A DNA stretch of 64,000 bases from Sphingopyxis sp. YF1 (GTDB lineage Bacteria > Pseudomonadota > Alphaproteobacteria > Sphingomonadales > Sphingomonadaceae). The notes below the pieces were generated by a model that saw only the letters and a program-made list of their open reading frames with translations, made no database searches and was not told where the DNA came from. The stretch is taken from assembly GCF_022701295.1 (NCBI RefSeq), contig NZ_CP033204.1:2852001-2916000 (forward strand). Direction: 5' to 3'. The translations under genes were made by a program, and so were the position numbers. Of this stretch, positions 8,659 through 17,806 are shown piece by piece (within the stretch, counting starts at the first letter, position 1; each line of letters begins with the position of its first letter).

Positions 8659-10131
8659 CTAAGCCGCCGCCTCCTTCTTCCCCACCCCGCCCCAGTCGAC
8701 GCCGCGCGTCATGTACATCACCCCCGCGAGCGCGATGAACATCAGCACCGACCCGATCAGCAGCGAGTATGCCTCGAGGTTGAGCAGCACATAGAGCAGG
8801 GCGTAGAGCCCGATCAGCATCGCCGCGAGGAAGCGCGCGCGTTTCCAGCTCCGCAGCACCGCCGCGCTATACGCCGCGAGCAGCCCGATGATCGCCCCCG
8901 ACGCGGCGAGATAGGCGGGGGTGAAGCCGATCACCTCGGCAAAGGCGAGCAGCAGCACGAAGAACAGCACCAGCGCCACCCCGGTGAGCAGATATTCGGC
9001 CGCCGCGACGCGCGCGCCCGCGATCACGTCGAACATCAGGAAGGCGACGAAGGTGAAACCGATGAACAGGAAGCCGTATTTGATGCTGCGGTCGACCTGG
9101 CTGTACAGGTCGACGGGCTCGATCAGGCTGATCGCGACCGCCTTGGCGGTGCCGCCCGACGCTTCCGCCGACGCGGCCGCATCGGCGACCGCGGTCTCGA
9201 CCGCCATCGCATCGGTGCGCCCGCCGCCGCCATAGCTGACGTTGGGCGCCGACAGGTCGCCGGTCAGCACCTGCGCCTGCCCCAGGGCGAGGTTGGGGAT
9301 CGCATAGGTCGCGGTGAAACCCTCCGCGCCGACCTTGCGCGTCGCGGGCAGGAAGTCGCCGCCGAAGCTCGGGTTCGGCCAGCTCGATTTGACCGTCCAG
9401 CGCGTGTCGACCCCGCGCGGCACCAGCCGGAAATCGCCGAGACCGCGCACCCCGATCCGGTAGTCGACCTTCATCGGCGCCGCACCGGTCCAGTCGACGA
9501 AGGCGAAGGTCCCCGAATTGCCCGTCGAGAGCAGCCCCTTGCCCGGCTGGAGCGGCACCGCGGCGCCGTTGACCGCAAGGCTGTTGCCGTCGACCAGCCC
9601 GCGCGCATCGCTGATCCCCAGCCGCAGCTCGGCGCGGTCGAGCAGCAGCGCCTCGCGCGCCACGCCGTAGCGCGCGATGTCGGCGGGCAGCACGAAATCG
9701 GCGCGTCCCGCGATCTGGCTTTCATAGACGACGGTCTCGTAGATCGCCTTGCGGCGCTTCTCGGGCTTGATGACGACCTCGGCCCTGTTTGTCTGCGGCG
9801 ACAGATAGAGGTTCCTGACCGTCTCGACCGTGCGCGTCACGTCGCGGCCATTCTCGGTCACCGTCTGCTGTTCGGTGGCGCGATAGGGGATGACGATCAC
9901 CGGCCCCGCGATCGTCTGCTGGCCGCCCCAGCCCTGCCCGATCGACGCCTGCGCGGTCTCGGCCTGCTGCTGGCGGTCCCACAGCAGGCCATAGACCATC
10001 AGCAGCGGCACCATCAGCGCGACCGCGATCAGCACCGCGATCGCCAGCTTCACCCCCGGGCTGCGCTCGCGCTTCTCGCGCTCCCCCCACGGCGACGGCG
10101 GGACGGGGGGAACGGATGCGCGCTCGGTCAT
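8659..10131 (-). CDS. creD: Inner-membrane protein CreD family
   Basis: A 490-residue membrane protein. After a Pro/charged N-terminus there is one membrane helix (KLAIAVLIAVALMVPLLMVYGLLW), then a large periplasmic beta-rich domain, then a C-terminal block of membrane helices (GFLFIGFTFVAFLMFDVIAG, a hydrophobic pair around VALVLFFVLLLAFAE, and two more). This layout and the DRSIKYGFLFIGFTF motif are typical of CreD, an envelope-integrity protein of unknown biochemistry. No CreBC two-component genes are adjacent. The start is placed at 10131, with AAGGAAA seven bases upstream; the frame stays open further upstream without a ribosome site. Confidence 0.85.
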   Translation of the reverse strand: MTERASVPPVPPSPWGEREKRERSPGVKLAIAVLIAVALMVPLLMVYGLLWDRQQQAETAQASIGQGWGGQQTIAGPVIVIPYRATEQQTVTENGRDVTRTVETVRNLYLSPQTNRAEVVIKPEKRRKAIYETVVYESQIAGRADFVLPADIARYGVAREALLLDRAELRLGISDARGLVDGNSLAVNGAAVPLQPGKGLLSTGNSGTFAFVDWTGAAPMKVDYRIGVRGLGDFRLVPRGVDTRWTVKSSWPNPSFGGDFLPATRKVGAEGFTATYAIPNLALGQAQVLTGDLSAPNVSYGGGGRTDAMAVETAVADAAASAEASGGTAKAVAISLIEPVDLYSQVDRSIKYGFLFIGFTFVAFLMFDVIAGARVAAAEYLLTGVALVLFFVLLLAFAEVIGFTPAYLAASGAIIGLLAAYSAAVLRSWKRARFLAAMLIGLYALLYVLLNLEAYSLLIGSVLMFIALAGVMYMTRGVDWGGVGKKEAAA

Positions 10132-10268
10132 GCGGGATTTCCTTTCGCTCGATTCATCGACAAAATGGAACGGTTCGTCGCGATCGTCAAGCGACTTGCC
10201 ATGCGTCGCGGGGCTGCTATCGCTGCGTCGGTGTATCACGCCACATGGGATGAAAGGTTGCGGCGGCC

Positions 10269-11846
10269 ATGACGGCGGACGGGGCAGAGGCGCTGGATGC
10301 GCGTCCCTATGACATTTTCATCAGCTACAGCCGCGCCGATGCCGATCGGGCGACGCGGCTGCGCGACCTGCTGATCGCGCGCGGCCACGCCGTCTTTTTC
10401 GACGCCGAGGGGATCGACGCCGGCGCCGAATTTCCCGACGTCATCGACCGCGCGGTCAAGGGTGCGAAGGTCGTGCTCGGCTGCTGGACCCCCGCCGCGA
10501 TCCAGCGCCGCTGGGTCCGCATCGAAAGCCGCATCGGGCTCGACCGCGGCTCGCTGGTGGCGATCGGGCTCGAGAAAATGGACCCCGAGGCGCTGCCCGC
10601 CGAATTCTACAACGTCAATGTCGTCGACCTGTCGACCTTCGACGGCAATGCGGCGCATCCGGGCTGGCAGCGCGTGCTCGCGGCGATCGACCGGCGCCTG
10701 TCGGGCGGCGGCAGCGCAGCCGGCGCCGCGGCGGACGAAACGCCGCCCGGCCCGGCGCCCGCGGCGCGCCGCCGCCGCCTGTCGCCGCTCGCGCTCGGCG
10801 GCGCTGCGGCGCTCGCGATCGCCGCGGTCGCCGGTGGCGGCTGGTATTACAGCGCGCACCTCGCCGCCTTCGATCAGGCCGCGGTCGAGGCGAGCCTCGA
10901 CAGGACGGTCACCGCGACCGAACCCGTCATCGCCAACGCCGTCGTCAGCGCGCTCGGCGACACCGAGGGTTCGACCAACGGCAAGATTTTCTGGGGACTC
11001 GCCCAATTGTTCGCGGTCGACACGGGGCGCGATCCTGCAAAGCTCGCGCGCTTCGACGCCGCGGTCGAAAAATTCCTCGGCGCCGGCTGCCACTGCGTGA
11101 TCGTCGAGGGCGCGCCCTTCACCTTCGTCTCGCTGTGGACGCTCAAGGCCTATGGCGCCGCCGGACGCGCGCCGCCCGCATCCGTCGTCGACGCGCTGCT
11201 CGCGGCGCAGAATCGCGAGGGCTGGTGGTCGAGCGCGATGGACGCCGCCGACCGCCCCGACAATGCCGCGACCTATGTCACCGCCTTTGCGGTCATCGCG
11301 CTGCGCGAGGCCGACGCGGCGGTCGCGGGCGACGCGGCGCTCCAGGCCAAAATCCGCACCGCGCGCAGCCGCGCGGTCGAATGGCTGAAGCGGCGGCGTC
11401 CGAAATCGGGGGTCAACTGGGCCGACTATCCCGACAACAGCCTGCGCACCGAGGCCCCGTCGATCTCGGCGATGGCGACGCTCGCGCTGCTGCCCGAGGT
11501 CGGCGAGGCCGAGGCAAGGGAGATCGCGGCGGGCTTCGTCGCGGGGATCGACAAGCTGTCGCCGATCGACCGCAATTTTTCGACCGACGTCATGGTCGCG
11601 CGCGCCGGCGGCGAAACCTATATCGACACCTATCGCCACGTCCCCGCGGGGTGGGAAATCCACGCGCTCGCGAAAAGCTATTCCCTGCTGTCGGGCGACG
11701 CGGCGGCAAAGGCCGGACGCCTGCTCGACGAGGCGCGGCAAATCAGCCTCTCCGACCCCCAGCTCGCACGGCAGGACTGGATGCTCGCCGACCAGTATAT
11801 GGGCCTGCGCGGTGCCCGCGATGCGCTGGCGGAAAGCAAGCGCTAG
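10269..11846 (+). CDS. TIR domain - transmembrane - alpha-helical repeat fusion protein
   Basis: 525 residues in three parts. Residues ~12-150 are a TIR domain: PYDIFISYSRADADRATRL opens it, HAVFFDAEGIDAGAEF is the BB-loop region, and RRWVRIESRIG carries W82 and E86 in the WxxxE arrangement that includes the NADase glutamate of SARM1-type TIRs. A Pro/Arg-rich linker leads to one membrane helix (~176-198, LALGGAAALAIAAVAGGGWYY). Residues ~215-520 are helical with repeats such as QNREGWWSSAMDAADRPDNAATYVTAFAVIAL and a matching block 100 residues on, resembling the alpha/alpha toroid of squalene/prenyl cyclases. It stands alone. Function (NAD depletion or signalling) is inferred. Confidence 0.7.
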   Translation: MTADGAEALDARPYDIFISYSRADADRATRLRDLLIARGHAVFFDAEGIDAGAEFPDVIDRAVKGAKVVLGCWTPAAIQRRWVRIESRIGLDRGSLVAIGLEKMDPEALPAEFYNVNVVDLSTFDGNAAHPGWQRVLAAIDRRLSGGGSAAGAAADETPPGPAPAARRRRLSPLALGGAAALAIAAVAGGGWYYSAHLAAFDQAAVEASLDRTVTATEPVIANAVVSALGDTEGSTNGKIFWGLAQLFAVDTGRDPAKLARFDAAVEKFLGAGCHCVIVEGAPFTFVSLWTLKAYGAAGRAPPASVVDALLAAQNREGWWSSAMDAADRPDNAATYVTAFAVIALREADAAVAGDAALQAKIRTARSRAVEWLKRRRPKSGVNWADYPDNSLRTEAPSISAMATLALLPEVGEAEAREIAAGFVAGIDKLSPIDRNFSTDVMVARAGGETYIDTYRHVPAGWEIHALAKSYSLLSGDAAAKAGRLLDEARQISLSDPQLARQDWMLADQYMGLRGARDALAESKR

Positions 11847-11931
11847 AACCGTCGAGAAAGGCGGCGGTGCGGGGCTCTCCCAAGGATACGCTCCCCAATG
11901 CCCCCGCCGACCGTCCGCCGGTCGCTCACAA

Positions 11932-12795
11932 TCAACCGGGCGTCGATGCTCCCGCGCCGGCACCTCCGGTCCGCAGCAGCATCGATTGCCCCGCGACCGC
12001 GAGCAGCGCGCCGTCCTCCGCGAACAGATGTGTCGCGACATGCGCCACGCCGTCGCCGATCCCCTCGACGCGCATCCGGGCCAGCACCCACGTGCCCACC
12101 GGCGCGGCGGTGAAGCGGATCATGTTGTCGAGGCTGCTCCCGCTCGCCGGCCGGCCCAGCGCGCCCGGGAGCGCCAGCGCCGCGCAGTCGGCGATCACCG
12201 CCAGCCTGCGGCGGTCGAGCGGCGCGCCATCGCGCGGACGGACCCAGCACGACAGGTCGGCATCGCCCGGTCCCGTCCACCCCGCGCGGTCGGGAAATTC
12301 GCCCTCCGCCAGCCGGAATTCGAGCAGCGCGTTGAGGTTCGACGACAGCAGGCGCGCGACCGAGCGTTCGGGGCAGGCAGCGGGCGGCGCGACCGCCGGC
12401 CGGACGACGCCCTGGTACAGCACCGCGGCGTCGCGGCGCCCGCAGGCGCCGTGTCCCTGGACGAACAGGGCCTCGCCGCACCAGCCCGTCACCCCGCACT
12501 GCCGCACCGAGCGGCCATCGGCGGCCAGCGCGACATCGAAGCGCAACCGGTCGCCCGGGCGCGCCTGCGCGATGAACTGCAGCGACGCGAAGATCGCGGG
12601 CAGCGCGGTTCGCCGTTCCATCGCCTCGATCGCGGCGGCGAGCGCGATGCCGCCGAACAGGAACTGGCGCCCCGGCGGTCCCACGCACAAGGGCTCGGGC
12701 ACGCCCGCCGCGAAGCGGGCATCGCCCTCCCCCGCCCGCAGCGCGAGCAACGGCGCGCGGCGCGGCATCATCGCGTCAAACGATCCGCCGGTCAT
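11932..12795 (-). CDS. Acyl-CoA thioesterase, TesB-like double hotdog
   Basis: A 287-residue protein with two hotdog-like halves. The N-terminal half has GPPGRQFLFGGIALAAAIEAMER and FASLQFIAQARPGDRLRFDVAL. The C-terminal half has LDRRRLAVIADCAALALPGALGRPASGSSLDNMIRFTAA ending in GTWVLARMRVEGIGDGVAHVATHLFAEDGALLAVAGQSML, which carries the TesB-type Asp/Thr/Gln region. It probably hydrolyses an acyl-CoA made by the other genes of this minus-strand cluster. The ATG at 12795 overlaps the preceding gene by 20 bp; ATGs at 12771 and 12768 are also possible. Confidence 0.75.
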   Translation of the reverse strand: MTGGSFDAMMPRRAPLLALRAGEGDARFAAGVPEPLCVGPPGRQFLFGGIALAAAIEAMERRTALPAIFASLQFIAQARPGDRLRFDVALAADGRSVRQCGVTGWCGEALFVQGHGACGRRDAAVLYQGVVRPAVAPPAACPERSVARLLSSNLNALLEFRLAEGEFPDRAGWTGPGDADLSCWVRPRDGAPLDRRRLAVIADCAALALPGALGRPASGSSLDNMIRFTAAPVGTWVLARMRVEGIGDGVAHVATHLFAEDGALLAVAGQSMLLRTGGAGAGASTPG

Positions 12796-14014
12796 AGGCG
12801 GCGACCCGCGCCGCGAGCTGCGCCGCGCGCGCGTCGGCGTCGACCCAGCGCGTGTCGGCGGGCAGTTCGCTTTTCAGCCGGTCGACGCGGGTCAGATGCA
12901 GCGTCGATGCGATCGCCGGGCCGTCTGCGCGCATCCGTTGCCAGCGCAGGATCGAAAACACATGCTCGTGCCCCCCGGTATCGAGCCAGTTCCACACCCC
13001 CGGATCGCGCCGTGCGATGACGACGCGGATGCGGCCGTCGCGATCGATCGCCGACTGCGCGGCGGTCAGGCTCGACTGGATGCGGTGATAGTCGCGCGAG
13101 CGGTAGAGCCATTCGGTGAGCTGCACCGCGGCATAGCCCGCCCCCGCGGGGTCATATTCGAGGATCGCGGCGTCGTCGGGGCCGAGGCGATAGCTGCCGT
13201 TCGAAATCCCCTGAGTCACCAGCCCGCCGCCGGCGCCGCGAAAGGATTGCGGCGGCGTGATGCTATTGGGGGCGAGGCCGCTCCACACATTCTGGAACCA
13301 GAAATAGAGATAGAGGTCGCCGAGCGCGTGCTCGACGCCGCGCGTCGCCATCTCGTCGACGGTGACCGGCGCCGCCTTCGCGTCGCCCAGCCGTTCGATC
13401 GAAAGCTCCAGCGGCGTCTCGGTCGCCCAGTCCATGATCGAATCGCGCACGAACAGGAATTTGACGCCCGGCCGGGTGACCAGCCGGTTCGGTCCCGCAT
13501 CGCCGCTGCCGTCGTCGATCCACAATTCGAAGCTTCCGTCGTCCGCCAGCTCGAGTTCGTGATCCTCGAGCGTCTGGATCGTCTGCGACGTCCCGTAGTT
13601 GGCGGTCAGCGTGAACGAGATGTTCGCGGGCTTCGCATCGCGGATGCGCCCGGCGATGCGGTACCGCGTGCCGTGCTCGACCCCGGCAAGCCGGTAGCAA
13701 TTGTCGGGATTGTCGCCGCCCGTGCGCGCGCCGGGCACGGCGTGCCCGAACCAGTCGTGGGCGGGCATGAAGTTGCGCACGAAGCGCGGATGCTGCGCGT
13801 CCGAAGCCGCCGCCTTGAACAGCCAGTTGTTGAGATATTCGTCGGCGAAGGCGCCGAGCAGCGGGCGCGATTCGGCCGGGATGCGGTCGCCGTATCCGCG
13901 CGCGAAGAGCATTTCGATCTGCGTCCGCGCCGCGGCGACGCGCTCGTCGCCCCGCATCGCGCACACATCCGCCTCGGCGACGAACTGGCCGGGGTTGGCG
14001 ATGGGATTGGTCAC
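12776..14014 (-). CDS. DUF1214-like protein (paralogue of the gene at 23611)
   Basis: A 412-residue soluble protein without a signal peptide. The central beta-rich part (TRYRIAGRIRDAKPANISFTLTANYGTSQTIQTLEDHEL) and the C-terminal signature RDPGVWNWLDTGGHEHVFSILRWQRM match the product of 23611-24795 (EDPGVPNWLDTGGRTRGVVQGRW). This pattern is seen in DUF1214-type proteins, whose reaction is unknown. It sits next to a sulfotransferase-like gene, an arrangement repeated at 21953-24795. It overlaps the sulfotransferase gene by 4 bp. Confidence 0.65.
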   Translation of the reverse strand: MTNPIANPGQFVAEADVCAMRGDERVAAARTQIEMLFARGYGDRIPAESRPLLGAFADEYLNNWLFKAAASDAQHPRFVRNFMPAHDWFGHAVPGARTGGDNPDNCYRLAGVEHGTRYRIAGRIRDAKPANISFTLTANYGTSQTIQTLEDHELELADDGSFELWIDDGSGDAGPNRLVTRPGVKFLFVRDSIMDWATETPLELSIERLGDAKAAPVTVDEMATRGVEHALGDLYLYFWFQNVWSGLAPNSITPPQSFRGAGGGLVTQGISNGSYRLGPDDAAILEYDPAGAGYAAVQLTEWLYRSRDYHRIQSSLTAAQSAIDRDGRIRVVIARRDPGVWNWLDTGGHEHVFSILRWQRMRADGPAIASTLHLTRVDRLKSELPADTRWVDADARAAQLAARVAAYDRRIV

Positions 14015-15207
14015 TGGCGTTTCTCCCGCTCGATGGAAAAGCGTTCGATATAGGGAGCGAAGGCGGCCTCGATCGCCGCTTCGTCGAGGCCGTAGTCGGC
14101 GAGCCGATAGGCGCGCTTCGGCGCCGCGGCGTGGGGATCGGTTTCGAGGTGCCGCGCCATCGCATCGCGCGCGTCGGCGGTGAAGCCGATCCCGAGCTCG
14201 TCATAGACGCGCGCGACGGTGGCAAGCGGATCGGTGACCAGATCGGTGAAACGCACGTCGCTCACGCAGGCTTCGACGCCCTCGCAGTCGCGCCATGCCG
14301 CATATTCGCCCGTCGCATGTTGCCACGCCGCAAGCTGCTGCGCGCCGATCGCCGCCGGGTCGACCGCATCGTCCGAAAAGAGCGCGCGCAGCCTCGCGAA
14401 GAGGCTGGCGATCGACGGGATGACCTTGCCCGGGTCGCGATGGTTCACATAGAGGCGCGCGTCGGGAAAGGCGATCAGCAGCTCGCGCCAGGCGAACAGA
14501 TGCCCCGGCCCCTTGAGCGCCCAGCGCCGCGGCGGCCCGCCCGCCTGCAGATATTGCATCACCCCGACCTGCCACGCGAAGGCCGAGGGCATCTTGCCGG
14601 CAATCGCGGCCTGATAGCGGGGCACGTTCCAGTAGACGCCATAAAGGCTGCCGAGATTGCCTTCCTGCAGGAAGATGCATTCCTCGGGCAGCTCCGATCC
14701 GAAAGGATGGATCGCGGTGACGTCGGGCGCGGTCATGCCCTGAAAGGCGAGGATGCGGGCGTAGAGCGCGGCGCGGTCGCCGCCGTCCGCCAGCGGTGCC
14801 GGCATCGCGGCTTGCCACGCCGGCACCGCGCGGTTGGCGGGGTCCCGCGCGAACAGCCCGTGGAGGAAGGTCGTGCCCGCGCGCGGCATGCCCGATCCGA
14901 TCAGCGGCGCGGCGATCCGCTCGGCATCGGCGCCCTTCGCCGCCTTGCGTGCATCCAGATAGCCGAGTCGCGAGACAAGCATCGTCATCAGGCGGCTGTG
15001 CGTCCGGCTGCGCCCGGTCGCGGTCAGCGCGGCGCTTGCCTCGATTTCGTCGCAGAGCAGCGCGAAATCGTGGCGGAAGCGGTCCTCGCCCCAGCGCCTG
15101 CCGCCCCAGTCGGACAGCCCCGTGCGCGCCTCGGCCTCGGCGAGCAACGCCGCGGCCGCGAGCGGCGCCGCGAAACCGGCGAGCGCCGACGCATAGGCGT
15201 CGCTCAT
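14011..15207 (-). CDS. Sulfotransferase-family protein
   Basis: A 398-residue protein with the P-loop-like PAPS motif at APLIGSGMPRAGTTFLHGLF, the 3'-phosphate region YVNHRDPGKVIPSIASL, and the intervening LKGPGHLFAWRELLIAFPDARLYV. These are typical of the Sulfotransfer_3 family found in sphingomonad and actinobacterial catabolic clusters. Members are often annotated only by fold, and sulfate transfer is not assured. The ATG overlaps the SDR stop (ATGA), so it is translated with the SDR and DUF1214-like genes. It is related to the product of 21953-23110. Confidence 0.75.
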   Translation of the reverse strand: MSDAYASALAGFAAPLAAAALLAEAEARTGLSDWGGRRWGEDRFRHDFALLCDEIEASAALTATGRSRTHSRLMTMLVSRLGYLDARKAAKGADAERIAAPLIGSGMPRAGTTFLHGLFARDPANRAVPAWQAAMPAPLADGGDRAALYARILAFQGMTAPDVTAIHPFGSELPEECIFLQEGNLGSLYGVYWNVPRYQAAIAGKMPSAFAWQVGVMQYLQAGGPPRRWALKGPGHLFAWRELLIAFPDARLYVNHRDPGKVIPSIASLFARLRALFSDDAVDPAAIGAQQLAAWQHATGEYAAWRDCEGVEACVSDVRFTDLVTDPLATVARVYDELGIGFTADARDAMARHLETDPHAAAPKRAYRLADYGLDEAAIEAAFAPYIERFSIEREKRQ

Positions 15208-16025
15208 TCGCCGGTCACCCGTTCGTAGGCGGCGAGCGGGCCGACCTGCGTTACCCCGCCGTCGACGGGCAGCGTCACCCCGGTGACGAAGCGGCTTTCG
15301 GGACCGGCGAGAAACAGCGCCGCCTGCGCGATGTCCCACGCGTCGCCCTCGACCCCGAGCGGCGCGATCGCGCTGCGGATGCGGCGGCGCTCGCCCTCCA
15401 GATGCGCGGCGACCATCGGGGTGACGATATGCCCCGGCGCGACGCAATTGGCGCGAATGCCGTCGCGCCCGTACATGACCGCGAGCTCGGCGGTGAGCTG
15501 CTGCACCGCCGCCTTGCTGGGGCCATAGGCGGCGTTGCCGTGCGCGCGGATGCCGGCAACCGACGAGATGTTGACGATCGCCCTGCCCTGCCCCGCCAGC
15601 AGCGCGGGCATCGCGTGGCGGCACATGTTGTAGATCGTGCCGAGGTTGACCGACAGCACGCGGTCGATGTCGGCGTCGGCGACGTCGTGCAGCCGCCCCG
15701 CGCCCGCGCCGATGCCGATATTGTTGACGAGCACGTCGAGCCCGCCGAGCCAGCCCAGGCTCTCCGCGACCATGCGCGCGGCGTCGGCGGGGTCGGCGAC
15801 ATTGCCCGCGACCACCAGCCCCTCGCCGCCCAGTTCGCGCACCAGCGCCAGCGTCGCCTCGGCCCGATCGGCCTCGATATCGAGCAGCGCGACGCGCGCG
15901 CCCTCGGCGGCGAACAGCGCCGCAATCGCCTTGCCGGTACCGACCCCGTCGCCGAGCGTGCCGGCGCCGGTGACGATCGCGCGCCAGCCGGCAAGCCGGC
16001 GGTGAAAGCTTATGGGCTGGGGCAT
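15204..16025 (-). CDS. Short-chain dehydrogenase/reductase
   Basis: A 273-residue classical SDR. Cofactor motif AIVTGAGTLGDGVGTG, NNIG motif in DVLVNNIGIG, catalytic Ser in IVNISSVAG and the catalytic YxxxK in AAYGPSKAAVQQL; the C-terminus ends LPVDGGVTQVGP as usual. The acidic residue after beta2 (LLDIEADRAEA) favours NAD(H). It oxidises or reduces a hydroxyl/keto group on the cluster's unknown substrate. It is 28 bp downstream of the acyl-CoA synthetase gene on the same strand. Confidence 0.85.
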   Translation of the reverse strand: MPQPISFHRRLAGWRAIVTGAGTLGDGVGTGKAIAALFAAEGARVALLDIEADRAEATLALVRELGGEGLVVAGNVADPADAARMVAESLGWLGGLDVLVNNIGIGAGAGRLHDVADADIDRVLSVNLGTIYNMCRHAMPALLAGQGRAIVNISSVAGIRAHGNAAYGPSKAAVQQLTAELAVMYGRDGIRANCVAPGHIVTPMVAAHLEGERRRIRSAIAPLGVEGDAWDIAQAALFLAGPESRFVTGVTLPVDGGVTQVGPLAAYERVTGE

Positions 16026-16052
16026 GGCAGTTCCTTCGTTCGGCGGTGTTCG

Positions 16053-17675
16053 TCAGTCGGCGGCGGCGACCATCTCGCGCAGCTTCGGCTTGACCACCTT
16101 GCCCATCGCGTTGCGCGGAAAGGCGTCGAGGAAACGCCATTCGTCGGGTATCTTGTAGCGCGTCAGCCTTTCGCGGCAGAGCGCGACGAGTTCGGCCTCG
16201 ATCGCCGCGGGGTCGAGGTCGGCGTGGGCCAGCTGGATGCACGCCACCGTCAGCATGCCCATGCGCAGGTCGGGCTTGCCGACCACCGCGCAGTCGGCGA
16301 CGCCGTCGTGCCCGTGCAGCACGCGCTCGATCTCGGCCGGATAGACGTTCGATCCGCCGCGCAGGATCAGTTCGGAGCTGCGGTCGGCGATCGTCAGCCA
16401 GCCGTCAGCGTCGAGGCTGCCGTGATCACCCGAATGGACCACCCCGCCGCGCAGCAGCGCCGCGGTCTTGTCCGCCTCGCGCCAGTAACCGAGCGGCGGC
16501 GTGTAGACATTCGCCCATTCGCCCGCCTGCGTCGCCGAAAAACAGACTTCGCCGACGGTACCGGTGGGCACCGGGTTTCCGTCGCCGTCGCGGATCGAGA
16601 TATCGAGATGCGGCAGCGCATGCCCGCTCGCGCCGTCGGGGGGCACCGCATCGAAGCTGTGCGCAACCACCGTCGGCGCCTCGGTCAGCCCGTAGGAGGG
16701 CGAGACATGATAGCCGTGGCGCCGGAAGAAGGCCGCGCGGATCGCGTGCGGCAGCGGCGCGCCGCCCGACGCCATGCGGAAATGTTCGGGCAGGTCGAGA
16801 TCGGCCTGGAGCAGGTCGTAGATCATCGTCGGCACGAACGCGACCTGTCCGACGCGCTGGTCGCGGATCCAGCCGATCAGCGGCTCGATCTTGATCGACG
16901 GCGCGAACAGGAAGGGCTTGCACGCAAGGAAGGCCGACACCGGGCCGAGGATCATCACGTTGGTGATCGTCAGCGGCAGCGCCGATCCGCGCCGCGCCTC
17001 GGGCGTCATCAGCCCGTGCGCGAAGGCCGCGGCGGGCACGACGATCATGTTGTGCTGGCTGTGGACGACGCCCTTGGGCACGCCGGTGGTGCCGCTGGTG
17101 TACATGATCGCCGCGGGGGCGAAGGGATCGATGTCGGGGGCCGGAGCCACCGCATTCGCCGCGTCGGCGAGCGCCGCGTGCCAGCCGCCGTCGCGCCCCG
17201 GCGCATCGAGGATCCAGACATGCGCCAGTTCGGGCGCGCCGTCGCGCAGCGCCACGACCTGTTCCTCGAGGCTCGCGTCGGTCAGCAGCAGCGTCGCGCC
17301 GCTGTGCGCCAATATGTAGCGCTTGTCGTCGGGCGGCAGGATCTTGTTGATTCCCACCCACACCGCGCCGAGCCGCATCGCCGCGAAAAAGGCGATCACG
17401 AGACTGTTTTCATTGCCGAGCGACGCCGCGACTCGATCGCCCGGCCGAATCCCGGCCGCGTCGAACAGCGCCGCCGCGGCGGTGACCGCCGCCGCCAGCT
17501 CGCCGAAATCATAGCGGCCCTGCGCGTCGACGAGCGCCTCGTCGCCGGGACAGGCCGCCGCGGCGCGCGCGATCAGGCTCGCGACGTCGCGCGGCGCGCG
17601 GGGGGGATCGATGCGGGCCGGGGGGCCCTGCAAACCGAGCGCAGCATATTCCTCTTCCGTCATAACCCTCGCCAT
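16053..17675 (-). CDS. AMP-forming acyl-CoA synthetase (class I adenylate-forming enzyme)
   Basis: About 540 residues with all core motifs: the P-loop-like IMYTSGTTGVPKGVVHSQHN, the A5 motif YGLTEAPTVVAHS, the A7/A8 hinge HSGDHGSLDADGWLTIADRSSELILRGGSNVYPAEIERVL, and the A10 lysine in FPRNAMGKVVKPKL. It activates a carboxylic acid to its CoA ester at the expense of ATP. The acid is unknown; a fatty or cyclic acid fits the neighbouring SDR and thioesterase. I place the start at 17675, after AGAGAGA; 17696 and 17663 are in-frame alternatives. It is the first gene of the minus-strand set and divergent from 17807. Confidence 0.85.
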   Translation of the reverse strand: MARVMTEEEYAALGLQGPPARIDPPRAPRDVASLIARAAAACPGDEALVDAQGRYDFGELAAAVTAAAALFDAAGIRPGDRVAASLGNENSLVIAFFAAMRLGAVWVGINKILPPDDKRYILAHSGATLLLTDASLEEQVVALRDGAPELAHVWILDAPGRDGGWHAALADAANAVAPAPDIDPFAPAAIMYTSGTTGVPKGVVHSQHNMIVVPAAAFAHGLMTPEARRGSALPLTITNVMILGPVSAFLACKPFLFAPSIKIEPLIGWIRDQRVGQVAFVPTMIYDLLQADLDLPEHFRMASGGAPLPHAIRAAFFRRHGYHVSPSYGLTEAPTVVAHSFDAVPPDGASGHALPHLDISIRDGDGNPVPTGTVGEVCFSATQAGEWANVYTPPLGYWREADKTAALLRGGVVHSGDHGSLDADGWLTIADRSSELILRGGSNVYPAEIERVLHGHDGVADCAVVGKPDLRMGMLTVACIQLAHADLDPAAIEAELVALCRERLTRYKIPDEWRFLDAFPRNAMGKVVKPKLREMVAAAD

Positions 17676-17689
17676 CGAAGCGTATCTCT

Positions 17690-17730
17690 CTTGCATTAAA
17701 GTCTATATGATTATGATATATTCGTGCAAG
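17690..17730. promoter_or_regulatory. AT-rich divergent promoter/operator region
   Basis: The only strongly AT-rich stretch for kilobases. CTTGCA and TGCAAG flank TATAT...ATATA in a roughly symmetric arrangement between the divergent acyl-CoA synthetase and E2-type genes. A TTGCAT/TATGAT pair could act as a -35/-10, but the spacing (15) is short. The regulator could be the LuxR-type protein at 19761 or one outside the window. Confidence 0.35.
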
Positions 17731-17806
17731 AGCGGAGTCCGTCCCGCTGCACATTCCTGTGCGGGACGGCGTCGGCAATCAAGCGCCGGAACAGCGAGAG
17801 GACAAG

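Noticed and set aside
11135..14053. 970-codon plus-strand frame running across several genes
   Set aside because: Out of frame with the TIR gene, then antisense to the thioesterase and DUF1214-like genes; Arg/Pro-rich composition without domains.
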